A stretch of 64,000 bases of DNA. Origin: Pseudomonas beijingensis. Lineage in GTDB: Bacteria; Pseudomonadota; Gammaproteobacteria; Pseudomonadales; Pseudomonadaceae. Location: NCBI RefSeq assembly GCF_030687295.1, contig NZ_CP117425.1:3538001-3602000 (forward strand), written 5' to 3'. How positions within the stretch are numbered: the first letter of the stretch is position 1; every line of letters begins with the position of its first letter. The position numbers were made by a program, and so were the translations under genes. Below, piece by piece: positions 37,324 to 46,231 of the stretch. Below the pieces are notes generated by a model. The model made no database searches. It saw only the letters and a list, made by a program, of their open reading frames with translations, and was not told the origin of the DNA.

Positions 37324-38219
37324 TCACATCCGATGCTGCTCCAGCAGAAAGTCCACGAACACTCGCACCCGCGCCGGCATCGCCGAGCCACCTACGAACA
37401 CCGCATGAATCGGCTCCCGGTCTCCGGGGTTCCATTCTTCCAGCAGCGGTATCAGGTCGCCGCGCTGCAGGTCCTCGGCGACGGTGAAATCGCCGATACG
37501 CGCGATGCCCGCGCCTACCCGTGCGAGTTGTGCCAGCGCCTCACCACTGCTGCATTCGATGTTGCCGCTGACCTTCAGGGAAAACGCTCTGCCGTCGCGA
37601 GTGAACGGCCAGTTGGGTTCGGCGCGACGGAAATTGAAGCGCAGGCAGTTGTGCCGTAGCAGGTCTTCCGGTTCCAGGGGGTGTGCCATGGCGCTCTAGA
37701 TACTCGGGCGAGGCCACCACCACCTGGCCGGTGTCGCCAATCCTGCGCGCGGTCAGTGGGCTGTCGGGCAAATGGCCAAAGCGTACCGCCACGTCGGCCT
37801 GGCCGCCGAGAATGTCGACGACTTCGTCGCCGAGGGTGAGGTCGACGACAATGTTCGGGTAACGGGCGCTGAAGGCGGCCACCAGAGGAACGATGGTCTG
37901 CCGCCCATGACCAAGGGGCGGCACTGACCCGCAACCGGCCCTTGGGCACGCCCTGGTCGGCGACAGCTTCTTCGACCTCGGCCATGTCAGCCAGGATACG
38001 CCGGGCGCCGCGAAGGTAAGCCTCGCCCTCGGCGGTGAGGGTGATCGATCGAGTGGTACGCAACAGCAGGCGGGTGCCAAGACGTTGTTCGGTACGCGCG
38101 ATGACCCGACTGACCGCCGAGGGGGTCAGCCCCAGTGCACGCGCGGCGGCCGACAAGCTGCCTTCCTGCGCTACCGTGGCGAACATAGTCATTTCACCGG
38201 ATCTGCCGTTGAAGTCCAT
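37324..38219 (-). pseudogene. LysR-family regulator with two frameshifts
   Basis: The start encodes a LysR HTH (SLSAAARALGLTPSAVSRVIARTEQRLG). After KGRLRVSA the frame shifts near 37920 (an extra C makes GCGCCCC read GCCGCCCC, coding strand). The middle part (PLGHGRQTIVPLVAAFSARYP ...) is in frame two. A second +1 shift lies in the five-base run 37677-37681, after which LEPEDLLRHNCLRFNF to the end (FLLEQHRM) is in frame three. Removing both bases gives a normal protein of about 298 residues. It is divergent from the MFS gene, its expected target. Confidence 0.85.
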
Positions 38220-38314
38220 TTGTGCTCCTTGCGCAAAGGTGATTGCCAGAAATGCTATCTACCGCCAGGAAAGGCTGGATCGTAGCATCTGCGGCATAGA
38301 TAAGGAGCCTTCCA

Positions 38315-39481
38315 ATGCGTATCAATCCACCACTTGTCGCACTCGCCATGGGTGCCTTTGGCATCGGCGTCACCGAGTTCGCCCCCATGGGCATGTTGCC
38401 GGGCATCGCTGCGGATCTCGGCGTTTCCATTCCAGCCGCAGGCCTGTTGGTCAGTGCTTACGCTCTTGGCGTACTGCTCGGCGCGCCGCTGATGACCCTG
38501 ACCACCGGCAGGATTCCCCGGCGCTATCTGTTGATCGGACTCATGGCGATTTTCACACTGGGTAATCTGATGTCAGCGCTGGCGACCGATTACTACAGCC
38601 TTATGGTCGCCAGGGTGGTGACCTCACTGAATCACGGTGCGTTCTTTGGCGTTGGCGCCATCGTCGCCGCCAGCGTGGTCGCCCCGCAGAAACGGGCCGG
38701 GGCGGTCGCGGCCATGTTCATGGGCCTGACCCTGGCGACCATCGGCGGCGTGCCGCTGGCCGCCTGGTTTGGCGAACTGTTCGGCTGGCGCAGCGCATTC
38801 TGGGGGATTACCGGCCTGGGGGTAGTGGCCATGGCCGCGTTGTGGTTCGCCCTGCCCAACGTGCCGACGCCGCAAAGCATCGGTGTGTTGGCCGAAATTC
38901 GGGTACTGGGCCGTGGACCGGTGTTGGGGGCGCTGGCCCTGACCGTCGTCGGCTCAGGTGCGATGTTCACCGTTTTCACTTATATCGTCCCGATCCTGAG
39001 CAGTGAGACGCATGCCTCCGCCACTTTCATCACGGCCATGCTGGTGCTGTTCGGGGTGGGGCTGACGCTGGGCAATATGTGGGGCGGCAAGGCGGCGGAT
39101 CGCTCGATAGACCACACCCTGATCGTTTCGCTGAGCGTGTTGATTCTCGTCTTGCTGGCGTTCACCGTATTGATGCGCTGGCCGCTACCGGCTGCGGTGG
39201 CCATCTTGATCTGGGGGATCGCCAGTTTTGCCTTGGTACCTCCATTGCAAATGCGCGTGATGGAAGCCGCCAAGGACGCGCCTAATCTGGCCTCGGCAGT
39301 GAACATAGGGGCCTTCAACTTTGGCAACGCGATTGGCGCGGCGCTGGGCGGCGCGGTGATCAACGCGGGGTTGGGTTACCCGGCGATTGCCCTGGCCGGA
39401 GCGGCAATGGCTGGCTTGGGGTTGCTGATGGTGCTGGCTTTTGCCTGGCGTTCCAGAGTGGTTGTGGCTGCGGCGTTGTGA
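38315..39481 (+). CDS. MFS efflux transporter, AraJ/DHA1 type
   Basis: The 388-residue protein has twelve predicted membrane helices and the drug:H+ antiporter (DHA1) pattern of the AraJ/YdhP/NepI type: GVTEFAPMGMLPGIAADL in helix 1 and RIPRRYLLIG in the loop 2-3. It probably exports sugars, drugs or purine-like compounds. It is divergent from the (frameshifted) LysR gene, which would be its regulator. Confidence 0.9.
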   Translation: MRINPPLVALAMGAFGIGVTEFAPMGMLPGIAADLGVSIPAAGLLVSAYALGVLLGAPLMTLTTGRIPRRYLLIGLMAIFTLGNLMSALATDYYSLMVARVVTSLNHGAFFGVGAIVAASVVAPQKRAGAVAAMFMGLTLATIGGVPLAAWFGELFGWRSAFWGITGLGVVAMAALWFALPNVPTPQSIGVLAEIRVLGRGPVLGALALTVVGSGAMFTVFTYIVPILSSETHASATFITAMLVLFGVGLTLGNMWGGKAADRSIDHTLIVSLSVLILVLLAFTVLMRWPLPAAVAILIWGIASFALVPPLQMRVMEAAKDAPNLASAVNIGAFNFGNAIGAALGGAVINAGLGYPAIALAGAAMAGLGLLMVLAFAWRSRVVVAAAL

Positions 39482-39528
39482 CGGTGGCGCGAATGCAAGT
39501 GGGGCTGCGAATGAGGTTGATCGACTGC

Positions 39529-39550
39529 GCCCGCATCAATGGATGCGGGC
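39529..39550. terminator. Stem-loop between convergent MFS and HxlR genes
   Basis: GCCCGCATC and its complement GATGCGGGC form a 9-bp stem with loop AATG. It lies 48 bases after the MFS stop and 58 bases from the HxlR stop, where both transcripts end. No T-run follows on either strand, so intrinsic termination would be weak. Confidence 0.4.
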
Positions 39551-39608
39551 CTGACTGACGCACGGTGAGCTGGACGGACGCTTCAAGACGCTCTTGTACC
39601 GCTAACGA

Positions 39609-40067
39609 TTAATCAGGCGCTTCTGGATCTCTTGGCATTGACGTGGGGATTTGCCATGAAGGTTTTTTACCCTCCTGACTGTCGAAAGTGCATCGCGCCT
39701 TGCGGAAGTCGTCGACGTTTTCGACGACCCAGGTCCAAATAGGGGACATACGGATCAACAACTCCATGCCCAGTGGCGTCAGCTCGTATTCAACGCGGGG
39801 CGGAATTTCACCAAACTCTCGCCGAATCAGGAGACCATCACGCTCCAGGGACCGTAGCGTCTTCGTCAACATTCGCTGAGTCACACCCGTCATCTGCCTT
39901 TTTATCTCGGCATGGCGCATCTTACCGTACACGCCCAAGGCATGAAGAATGCCCAATGACCAGCGGCTACCCGCGTGAGCGAGGACTTCCCGTCTGACGC
40001 CATCATCATCTTCTCTAAGCGTTTGGCAGATGGCTTCTGCCTGACTAAGAGTTTCATGATCGGTCAT
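39609..40067 (-). CDS. HxlR-family regulator
   Basis: The product of about 152 residues is an HxlR-type winged HTH. Family features are GSRWSLGILHALGVYGKMRH, where the related sequence KW is usual, then AEIKRQMTGVTQRMLTKTLRSLERDGLL and the wing REFGEIPPRVEYELTPLG. The ATG at 40067 has GGGGGAG upstream. It is divergent from the NmrA-like gene at 40164. HxlR proteins often sense quinones or aldehydes and control adjacent oxidoreductases. Confidence 0.9.
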   Translation of the reverse strand: MTDHETLSQAEAICQTLREDDDGVRREVLAHAGSRWSLGILHALGVYGKMRHAEIKRQMTGVTQRMLTKTLRSLERDGLLIRREFGEIPPRVEYELTPLGMELLIRMSPIWTWVVENVDDFRKARCTFDSQEGKKPSWQIPTSMPRDPEAPD

Positions 40068-40163
40068 TTCTCCCCCTGGTATCACACGTGTGCCTTCTTA
40101 CGAGCGCTGCTGAATCGTGCAAGCATTTGCTCATCCTACAGGTAACAGGTCTCAGGAGACATC

Positions 40164-41120
40164 ATGACCGAAGTGACCCAGCTTTCCCCCCAATCCATTC
40201 TCGTTCTAGGCGCCGGTGAACTTGGCCTTCCTGTCTTGCGCAATCTTGCGCGGGTGGCAACGCGTGCGCCCGGCTCCAAAATCAGCGTCCTGCTCAGGGA
40301 TTCGACCATTAACACTCAGGTGCCTGAGAAAAAGGCAGAAATCGATGAGCTTCGTAGCCTGGGCATCCACATGGTCGCGGCAGACCTGGTGAGTGATTCA
40401 ATCGATCAGCTCGCTGAGGTCTTCTCGCGATTCGATACCGTAATAGGCTGCGCAGGCATGGTTGCGGGGCGAGAAACCCCGATGAAGTTGGCTACGGCAG
40501 CGCTCAAGTCCGGTGTGAAGCGCTACTTCCCATGGCAGTTTGGCGTCGATTTCGAGGTGATTGGTCGGGGCAGTCCCCAGGATCTGTTCGATGCCCAGCT
40601 CGATGTGCGCGAGCTGCTTCGCGCCCAAGACAAAACTGAATGGGTCATCATTTCGACGGGTATGTTCACCAGCTTCCTGTTCGAGCCGGTATTTGAGGTG
40701 GTTGACTTCGAAAACGACACAGTGAACGCCCTGGGCAGTCTTGAGAACAGCGTGACGCTCACGACACCCGACGACATCGGTACGCTGACGGCGGAAATCG
40801 TTTTTTTCGAACCTCGCTTGCGCAATCAAATCGTCTACCTTTCTGGCGACACTGTGACGTATGGGCAGGTTGCGGGCCTCCTTGAACGTGTTTTGGGGCG
40901 TCCATTCAAACGTAACGTGTGGACTGTTCCGTACCTGATCCAGGAGCTGGAAAAAGACCCCACTCATCACATCAAAAAGTACCGCGCTGTGTTCGCCCAA
41001 GGCAGAGGCGTGGCGTGGCCGAAAGTTGGCACGTTCAACGAGCGGCAGTCGATTCAAGTCACCACCGCCGAGCAGTGGGCTCGGAATAACCTCGGCCGAC
41101 GGGCTACGCAGAACGTTTGA
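40164..41120 (+). CDS. NmrA-like/isoflavone-reductase-type oxidoreductase
   Basis: The 318-residue protein begins with VLGAGELGLPVLRNLAR, a GxxGxxG Rossmann motif, and contains YFPWQFGVDFE typical of the isoflavone-reductase/NmrA group. Such proteins reduce electrophilic aromatics or sense redox state. It has a TCAGGAG ribosome site. It is divergent from HxlR with a 96-base gap, so it is probably under HxlR control. Confidence 0.83.
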   Translation: MTEVTQLSPQSILVLGAGELGLPVLRNLARVATRAPGSKISVLLRDSTINTQVPEKKAEIDELRSLGIHMVAADLVSDSIDQLAEVFSRFDTVIGCAGMVAGRETPMKLATAALKSGVKRYFPWQFGVDFEVIGRGSPQDLFDAQLDVRELLRAQDKTEWVIISTGMFTSFLFEPVFEVVDFENDTVNALGSLENSVTLTTPDDIGTLTAEIVFFEPRLRNQIVYLSGDTVTYGQVAGLLERVLGRPFKRNVWTVPYLIQELEKDPTHHIKKYRAVFAQGRGVAWPKVGTFNERQSIQVTTAEQWARNNLGRRATQNV

Positions 41121-41172
41121 CCAAACGCCAAGTGGCTCACTAGAGTGGATAACCGTACGGCTGCCGACTGCC

Positions 41173-41814
41173 ATGGACATCCACATGAGCGACTTCTCCC
41201 TGCTGCTTGCCTTCATCGCTGCTGCGTCAGTGCTCACGGTTACTCCCGGCGTGGACACCGCCATGGTGCTTCGCGCTACAGCGACCGGGGGGCGACGTTC
41301 GGCGGCGATGGCGTCTATCGGTATCGTGCTCGGGTGTCTGGTGTGGGGCGCCGCGGTGTCACTGGGGCTCGGTGCCCTGTTGCAAGCTTCGGAGTGGGCT
41401 TACCTTGCGCTGAAAATTGTCGGCGCCGCTTATCTCGTCTGGCTGGGTGTCAAACTGCTGCTGCGACCTCGGACAACGCTGCAAGGGCAGGGGAGCGAGA
41501 ACGTGGCTGCCTCTGCGCGTGACGCCTTTGTTCGCGGTTTATTGACTAATCTGCTGAACCCCAAGATAGGTGTCTTCTACATCACGTTCCTCCCGCAGTT
41601 TGTCCCCAGTGGCGTGAGCGTGGCCAGTTACTCCTTCTTCCTTGCGGCGTTACACGTGCTGTTGACGCTGGCCTGGTTCGGCATTCTGGTGGCGGCGACG
41701 GTGCCACTGAGCAATTTCCTGAAGCGCCCGGCAGCCTTGAAGGCGCTGGATCGACTCACAGGTGGCGTTTTTGTCGCGTTTGGGCTCAAGTTGGCGGTTT
41801 CCAATCCGGCTTGA
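41173..41814 (+). CDS. LysE/RhtB-family exporter
   Basis: The 213-residue protein has six membrane helices and LysE/RhtB motifs: VLTVTPGVDTAMVLRATATGG near the N terminus and RGLLTNLLNPKIGVFYITFLPQF in the middle. It exports an amino acid or similar compound. A longer frame runs back into the preceding gene, but starts at 41173 (or 41185) give the normal length. It lies 52 bases after the NmrA-like gene and may be cotranscribed. Confidence 0.9.
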   Translation: MDIHMSDFSLLLAFIAAASVLTVTPGVDTAMVLRATATGGRRSAAMASIGIVLGCLVWGAAVSLGLGALLQASEWAYLALKIVGAAYLVWLGVKLLLRPRTTLQGQGSENVAASARDAFVRGLLTNLLNPKIGVFYITFLPQFVPSGVSVASYSFFLAALHVLLTLAWFGILVAATVPLSNFLKRPAALKALDRLTGGVFVAFGLKLAVSNPA

Positions 41815-41941
41815 GCCTCACCGCGCCAAGGATGAAGCGCAAATGCCGTAAGGCACTTGCCAATCCCCTGACGTTAACGTAAAGATGGCGACAGGGCGCT
41901 GAACATGGAAGGGCGCAGGGCGGACCGATTCGGAGCGCTTG

Positions 41942-43846
41942 ATGACGCTGATAAAAACAACTCATCCCAAACTTCATCGCGAAGCCCGGCTGGCTCGGGA
42001 AAAACTGCACCTCGAAGGCACCGTCCCCGATGGCGTATTGCGCGCGGAAATCGATGCTTCGTGGCGGCGTAGTCTCAGCCATGGCGTGCATTTCAATGCC
42101 AAGCAAGAGCTGGCGCTGGAATCGAACGCAAGCCTTGAAGTGCTGCTGGAGAGTAATCGGTTGTTGATCGATGCCGCGATGCCGGCCATCGATTACCTGG
42201 CCGAACGCCAGGGCAAGGAAGGGCTCATCATCCTCGCCAATTCCGACGCCACCATCCTGGCAGCCGAAGGGCGCGCCGACCGTTTCAAAGGTAGCGACCT
42301 GCAAGACATCACACTGGGCGCTTGCTGGAGCGAAGCGGCGCGCGGCACCAATGCGCTGGGTACCGCGTTGGTGGAAGCCCGGCCGACGATGATTGATTGC
42401 GGCGAACATTACCTCGATCGCCTGACCGATTTCTCCTGCACGTCGGTGCCGATTTATTGCCCGCAGGGCGACATCCTTGGTGTCCTTGACCTGACCCGCG
42501 AAGGTCCGCTCGGCCGGGTTCAGGACAGCACTGCGTTGCTGGCCATGGCCGTCAGCCAGATCGAAAGTCGCCTGTTCAACACCTGTTACCCGGATCAGAT
42601 CGTCCTCGCTTTCCACAGCCGCCGGCAGTATCTCGAATCCCCTTGGCAGGGCTTGCTCGCGGTGAGTCTCGGCGGGCAGGTTCTCGCGGCCAACGCCCAG
42701 GCGTGTCAGTTGCTCCACGCCGAGCGTTCGGCGCTGGTGGGTCGACGCTGTGAAGAGTTTTTGGGCGTCGATGGCGTGCAACTACTATCGCGTCTGCATC
42801 AGGGCGGCATCGGCAGTGTGCAAACCGCCAAAGGTGAGTTTTTCTACAAAGCCCTGCGCGCGCCGCAGCGCTCGATCAACGTCAGCCTCCCACCGCGCAC
42901 CCCCGCTAAAACCGCTAAACCGCAACCCGATCTTGAGTCCCTGGCCGGCAACAATGTCCGTTACGCCCGGGCGCTGCGCATGGCCCGCCAAGGCCTGGCC
43001 AATGAATTGCCGGTGCTGCTGCTAGGCGAAACGGGCACCGGCAAGGAAGTCATTGCCCGCGCGCTGCATATGGCTGGAACGCGCTGCGACAAACCTTTCA
43101 TCGCGGTGAACTGCGCGGCTATCCCCGAAGGCCTGATCGAGTCGGAGCTGTTTGGCTATCGCGAAGGCGCCTTTACCGGTTCGCGCCGGGGCGGCATGGT
43201 CGGGCGTCTGCAGCAGGCCCATGGCGGTACGTTGTTTCTCGATGAAATCGGCGACATGCCGCTGGCCTTGCAGGCCCGTTTACTCCGGGTATTGCAGGAC
43301 CGCAAAGTCGCGCCGCTGGGTGCCGGAGAAGAGCAAGACATCGACATCGCACTGATCTGTGCCACGCACCGCGACCTCAAGCGTCTGGTGGAAGACAAAC
43401 ACTTTCGCGAGGATTTGTTCTACCGGGTCAACGGCATCAGCGTGATGCTTCCGGCCCTGCGCGAGCGCGACGATTTCAATGGCCTGGTCGAGCGTTTGCT
43501 GGCCAAACTCGACGCGCCGACGACAGTCTTGCATGACGATTTGATCCGCTTGCTGGGCGGCTATCACTGGCCGGGCAACATTCGCCAACTGGAAATGGTT
43601 TTGCGCACCGCCCTGGCCATGCGTGAACCGGGGGATACCGTGCTCACCCTCGATCATCTGCCCGACAGTATGCTCGACGAACTGACCGCCGGCGAACGCC
43701 CTCAGAGCGGCAGTATTCGTGAACATGAACTGGAGCTGATTCGTCAGTCCCTGGACACGCACCAAGGTAACGTTTCGGCCGCCGCCGATGCCCTGGGCAT
43801 CAGCCGCGCGACCCTGTATCGCAAGCTAAAACAGTTGCGCTCGTGA
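41942..43846 (+). CDS. Sigma-54-dependent activator, AcoR-like
   Basis: The 634-residue protein has an N-terminal GAF-like sensor (about 60-220), an AAA+ domain and a Fis-type HTH. Walker A is GETGTGKE, the sigma-54 contact loop is EGAFTGS (GAFTGA is the consensus, so Ala is Ser here), Walker B is GGTLFLDEIGD and the HTH is NVSAAADALGISRATLYRKL. It heads the qhp-accessory operon, overlapping qhpF by one base. A sigma-54 promoter before the aldehyde dehydrogenase (49178-49194) is the obvious target. In Paracoccus the qhp regulator is AraC-type instead. Confidence 0.92.
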   Translation: MTLIKTTHPKLHREARLAREKLHLEGTVPDGVLRAEIDASWRRSLSHGVHFNAKQELALESNASLEVLLESNRLLIDAAMPAIDYLAERQGKEGLIILANSDATILAAEGRADRFKGSDLQDITLGACWSEAARGTNALGTALVEARPTMIDCGEHYLDRLTDFSCTSVPIYCPQGDILGVLDLTREGPLGRVQDSTALLAMAVSQIESRLFNTCYPDQIVLAFHSRRQYLESPWQGLLAVSLGGQVLAANAQACQLLHAERSALVGRRCEEFLGVDGVQLLSRLHQGGIGSVQTAKGEFFYKALRAPQRSINVSLPPRTPAKTAKPQPDLESLAGNNVRYARALRMARQGLANELPVLLLGETGTGKEVIARALHMAGTRCDKPFIAVNCAAIPEGLIESELFGYREGAFTGSRRGGMVGRLQQAHGGTLFLDEIGDMPLALQARLLRVLQDRKVAPLGAGEEQDIDIALICATHRDLKRLVEDKHFREDLFYRVNGISVMLPALRERDDFNGLVERLLAKLDAPTTVLHDDLIRLLGGYHWPGNIRQLEMVLRTALAMREPGDTVLTLDHLPDSMLDELTAGERPQSGSIREHELELIRQSLDTHQGNVSAAADALGISRATLYRKLKQLRS

Positions 43847-45564
43847 TGCTGCGCTTGATCGTTCGGCTGATCGACAGCCGGAGCCCCGCGGCCTTGCAAG
43901 CGGCGTTGCGCTGGCTCTACAACTTCGTGCGCCCGCACCGGTTGGCGATTGCCGGGTTGCTTGGACTGTCGGTCTGCGCCTCGTCACTGGTATTGGTGCA
44001 ACCCTGGCTAACCAAGCTGCTGATTGACGACGGCCTGTTGGCGCGCAATTTTGCGATGCTGGTGCTGATCGCCGGGTTGATGATTGTCGCCGGGTTGTTG
44101 GGCACGGCGCTGTCAGGCATCAATCGGTATCTGCACACGCGATTGTCCGGACGGATTCTGTTTGCGTTGCGCGATGACCTTTATCGGCATTTGCAGATGC
44201 TCTCGCCGGGTTTCTACGGCCAGCGGCGAATCGGCGATTTGATGTCGCGTCTGGATGGCGATGTCGCGGAGATCCAGCGTTTTGCCGTGGATTCGCTGTT
44301 CTCTGCGGTGTCGAGCGTGATCGGCCTGGTGGTCGCCGTGGCGATGTTGGTGACCCTGTCGTGGGAACTCTCACTGCTGGCCTTGGTGCTGATCCCACTA
44401 GACGTGCTCTGGCTACGCTGGATGCGGCGCAAGGTCGAGCGCGATGTGCGGCAGTTGCGCGAGCGTTCGGCGGACATGTCCTCGTTCATGGTCGAGACCT
44501 TGCCGGTGATGAAATTCATCCAGTCCGCTGGTCAGCAACAGCGCGAAGCGCGACGGCTGGAGGCGTTGGGCCAGGGGTATATGAGCCAGCTTCTGCGCCT
44601 GCAAGTCACCGAGTTTTTCACCCAGGCGGTGCCCGGCACACTGACGTCGTTGTCGCGGGCTTGTGCGTTTTTGATTGGCGGTTACTGGGTGGTGCAAGGG
44701 ACCTGGCAACTGGGTGCGCTGATCGCGTTTTCGACTTATCTGGGCATGGCGGTCGGCCCGGTCCAGAGCCTGCTTGGGCTCTACGTCGCGATTCAGCGGA
44801 TGACCGTCAGCCTCGGCCGAGTCATGGAGCTGCGCGGTGAAGAACCGACCGTACTCACCCCAATCAAGCCGCAGCCGATGCCTACTTCTGGCGAACTGCG
44901 TTTCGACAACGTGCACTTCAGCCATCCCGGTCGTCCAACCACCCTGTGTGGCGTCGAGGCGCGAATTCCTTACGGTTTGAAAGTCGCCCTGAGCGGCGGC
45001 TCCGGTGTCGGTAAATCGACCCTGATCGACCTGCTGCAGCGGCACCACGATCCGCAGTCTGGACGAGTATTGCTGGGGGAGGTCGACCTGCGGGAACTGG
45101 ACCTGTTCCAGCTGCGTCGGCGGATTGCCGTGGTCAGCCAGGACATCGTGCTGTTTCGCGGCAGCCTCGCCGACAATCTGGCCTACGCCGTGCCGGACGC
45201 CAGTCGCCAAGCCATTGCCGAAGTAGCGCGGTTGGCGCAGCTCGATAGCCTGATCGAGTCTCTGCCCGAAGGTCTCGACAGCCCTTTGGGCGAGCGTGGC
45301 CAGCAGTTGTCCGGCGGACAGAAACAGCGCATCGCCATCGCCAGAGCGCTGTTGCAGGATCCCTTGATCCTGGTGCTGGACGAAGCAACCTCGGCGGTCG
45401 ACGAAGTCACCGAGCGCGAAGTGATCGATGCCATCGACCGGTTGTTCGCCGGGCGCACGCGGATTCTGATCAGCCATCGCCCCTCGACCCTGGCCGATGC
45501 CGATCTGCACTTCGAACTGCTGGATGGCGTGCTCACGTCAAAAATGGTGCAGCATGAAACCTGA
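43846..45564 (+). CDS. qhpF: ABC exporter of the QhpC precursor
   Basis: The 572-residue protein is a fused ABC exporter: about six membrane helices (residues 30-320) and a nucleotide-binding domain with Walker A GGSGVGKST, signature LSGGQKQ and Walker B LILVLDEAT. It lies with QhpE and QhpG. In qhp systems QhpF moves the crosslinked gamma-subunit across the inner membrane. The ATG overlaps the regulator's stop (TGATG), so translation is coupled. Confidence 0.92.
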   Translation: MLRLIVRLIDSRSPAALQAALRWLYNFVRPHRLAIAGLLGLSVCASSLVLVQPWLTKLLIDDGLLARNFAMLVLIAGLMIVAGLLGTALSGINRYLHTRLSGRILFALRDDLYRHLQMLSPGFYGQRRIGDLMSRLDGDVAEIQRFAVDSLFSAVSSVIGLVVAVAMLVTLSWELSLLALVLIPLDVLWLRWMRRKVERDVRQLRERSADMSSFMVETLPVMKFIQSAGQQQREARRLEALGQGYMSQLLRLQVTEFFTQAVPGTLTSLSRACAFLIGGYWVVQGTWQLGALIAFSTYLGMAVGPVQSLLGLYVAIQRMTVSLGRVMELRGEEPTVLTPIKPQPMPTSGELRFDNVHFSHPGRPTTLCGVEARIPYGLKVALSGGSGVGKSTLIDLLQRHHDPQSGRVLLGEVDLRELDLFQLRRRIAVVSQDIVLFRGSLADNLAYAVPDASRQAIAEVARLAQLDSLIESLPEGLDSPLGERGQQLSGGQKQRIAIARALLQDPLILVLDEATSAVDEVTEREVIDAIDRLFAGRTRILISHRPSTLADADLHFELLDGVLTSKMVQHET

Positions 45565-46231
45565 ACCGCGGATTGGGGTGGTGGACAGTGGTCATTCGGC
45601 GGCGCAACGGGCACAGGTGATTGCCGGTCGACGGTTCTCGCTGCTGGAAGATGGACTGGCAGAAAGCGATTTAGGCGACGATCCGCTGGGCCATGGCAGC
45701 GCGGTGATCGCGGCCATCGGCCAGCGGGCGCCGACGGCGGTTTTTTGCGTCGCCCAAGTGTTCGATCGACGTGGTGTCACCAGCGCCTTGCAGATCGCTA
45801 CCGCCATCGATTGGCTGGTGGCGCAGGACGTGCGGCTAATCAATCTGAGCCTCGGCGTGCGGCAGGATCGCAGCCTGTTGCGTGAAGCCTGCGCAGCCGC
45901 GGTGGCGCAAGGCATTCTGCTGTGTGCGTCCAGTCCGGCCCAGGGCGAAGGGGTGTTTCCGGCGAATTATCCGCAGGTGCTGAGGGTCACCGGCGATGCC
46001 CGTTGCACCGAGCAGCAATGGTCGTGGCTCAACAGCGCCCAGGCGGATTTCGCCGCGTGTGTTCACGGCTCCTACCCGGCACAGTCCGGCGCGAGCCTCG
46101 GCTGTGCGGCATTGAGCGGGCACATTGCGGGTTTCCTCATTGAACATCCCGAGGCCAGCAACGACCAGATTGTCCAGTGGCTGCAAAAAAACGCCCGTTA
46201 TCACGGCCCGGAACGGCGTGTCGGCGCATGA
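45554..46231 (+). CDS. qhpE: Subtilisin-like leader peptidase for QhpC
   Basis: The 225-residue product is a small S8-type serine protease. The triad is Asp11 in GVVDSG, His47 in GHGS and a Ser near residue 181 in GASLGCA. It has no signal peptide, so it acts in the cytoplasm, where QhpE is known to remove the QhpC leader after crosslinking. It overlaps qhpF by 11 bases and qhpG by 4 bases. Confidence 0.9.
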   Translation: MKPEPRIGVVDSGHSAAQRAQVIAGRRFSLLEDGLAESDLGDDPLGHGSAVIAAIGQRAPTAVFCVAQVFDRRGVTSALQIATAIDWLVAQDVRLINLSLGVRQDRSLLREACAAAVAQGILLCASSPAQGEGVFPANYPQVLRVTGDARCTEQQWSWLNSAQADFAACVHGSYPAQSGASLGCAALSGHIAGFLIEHPEASNDQIVQWLQKNARYHGPERRVGA

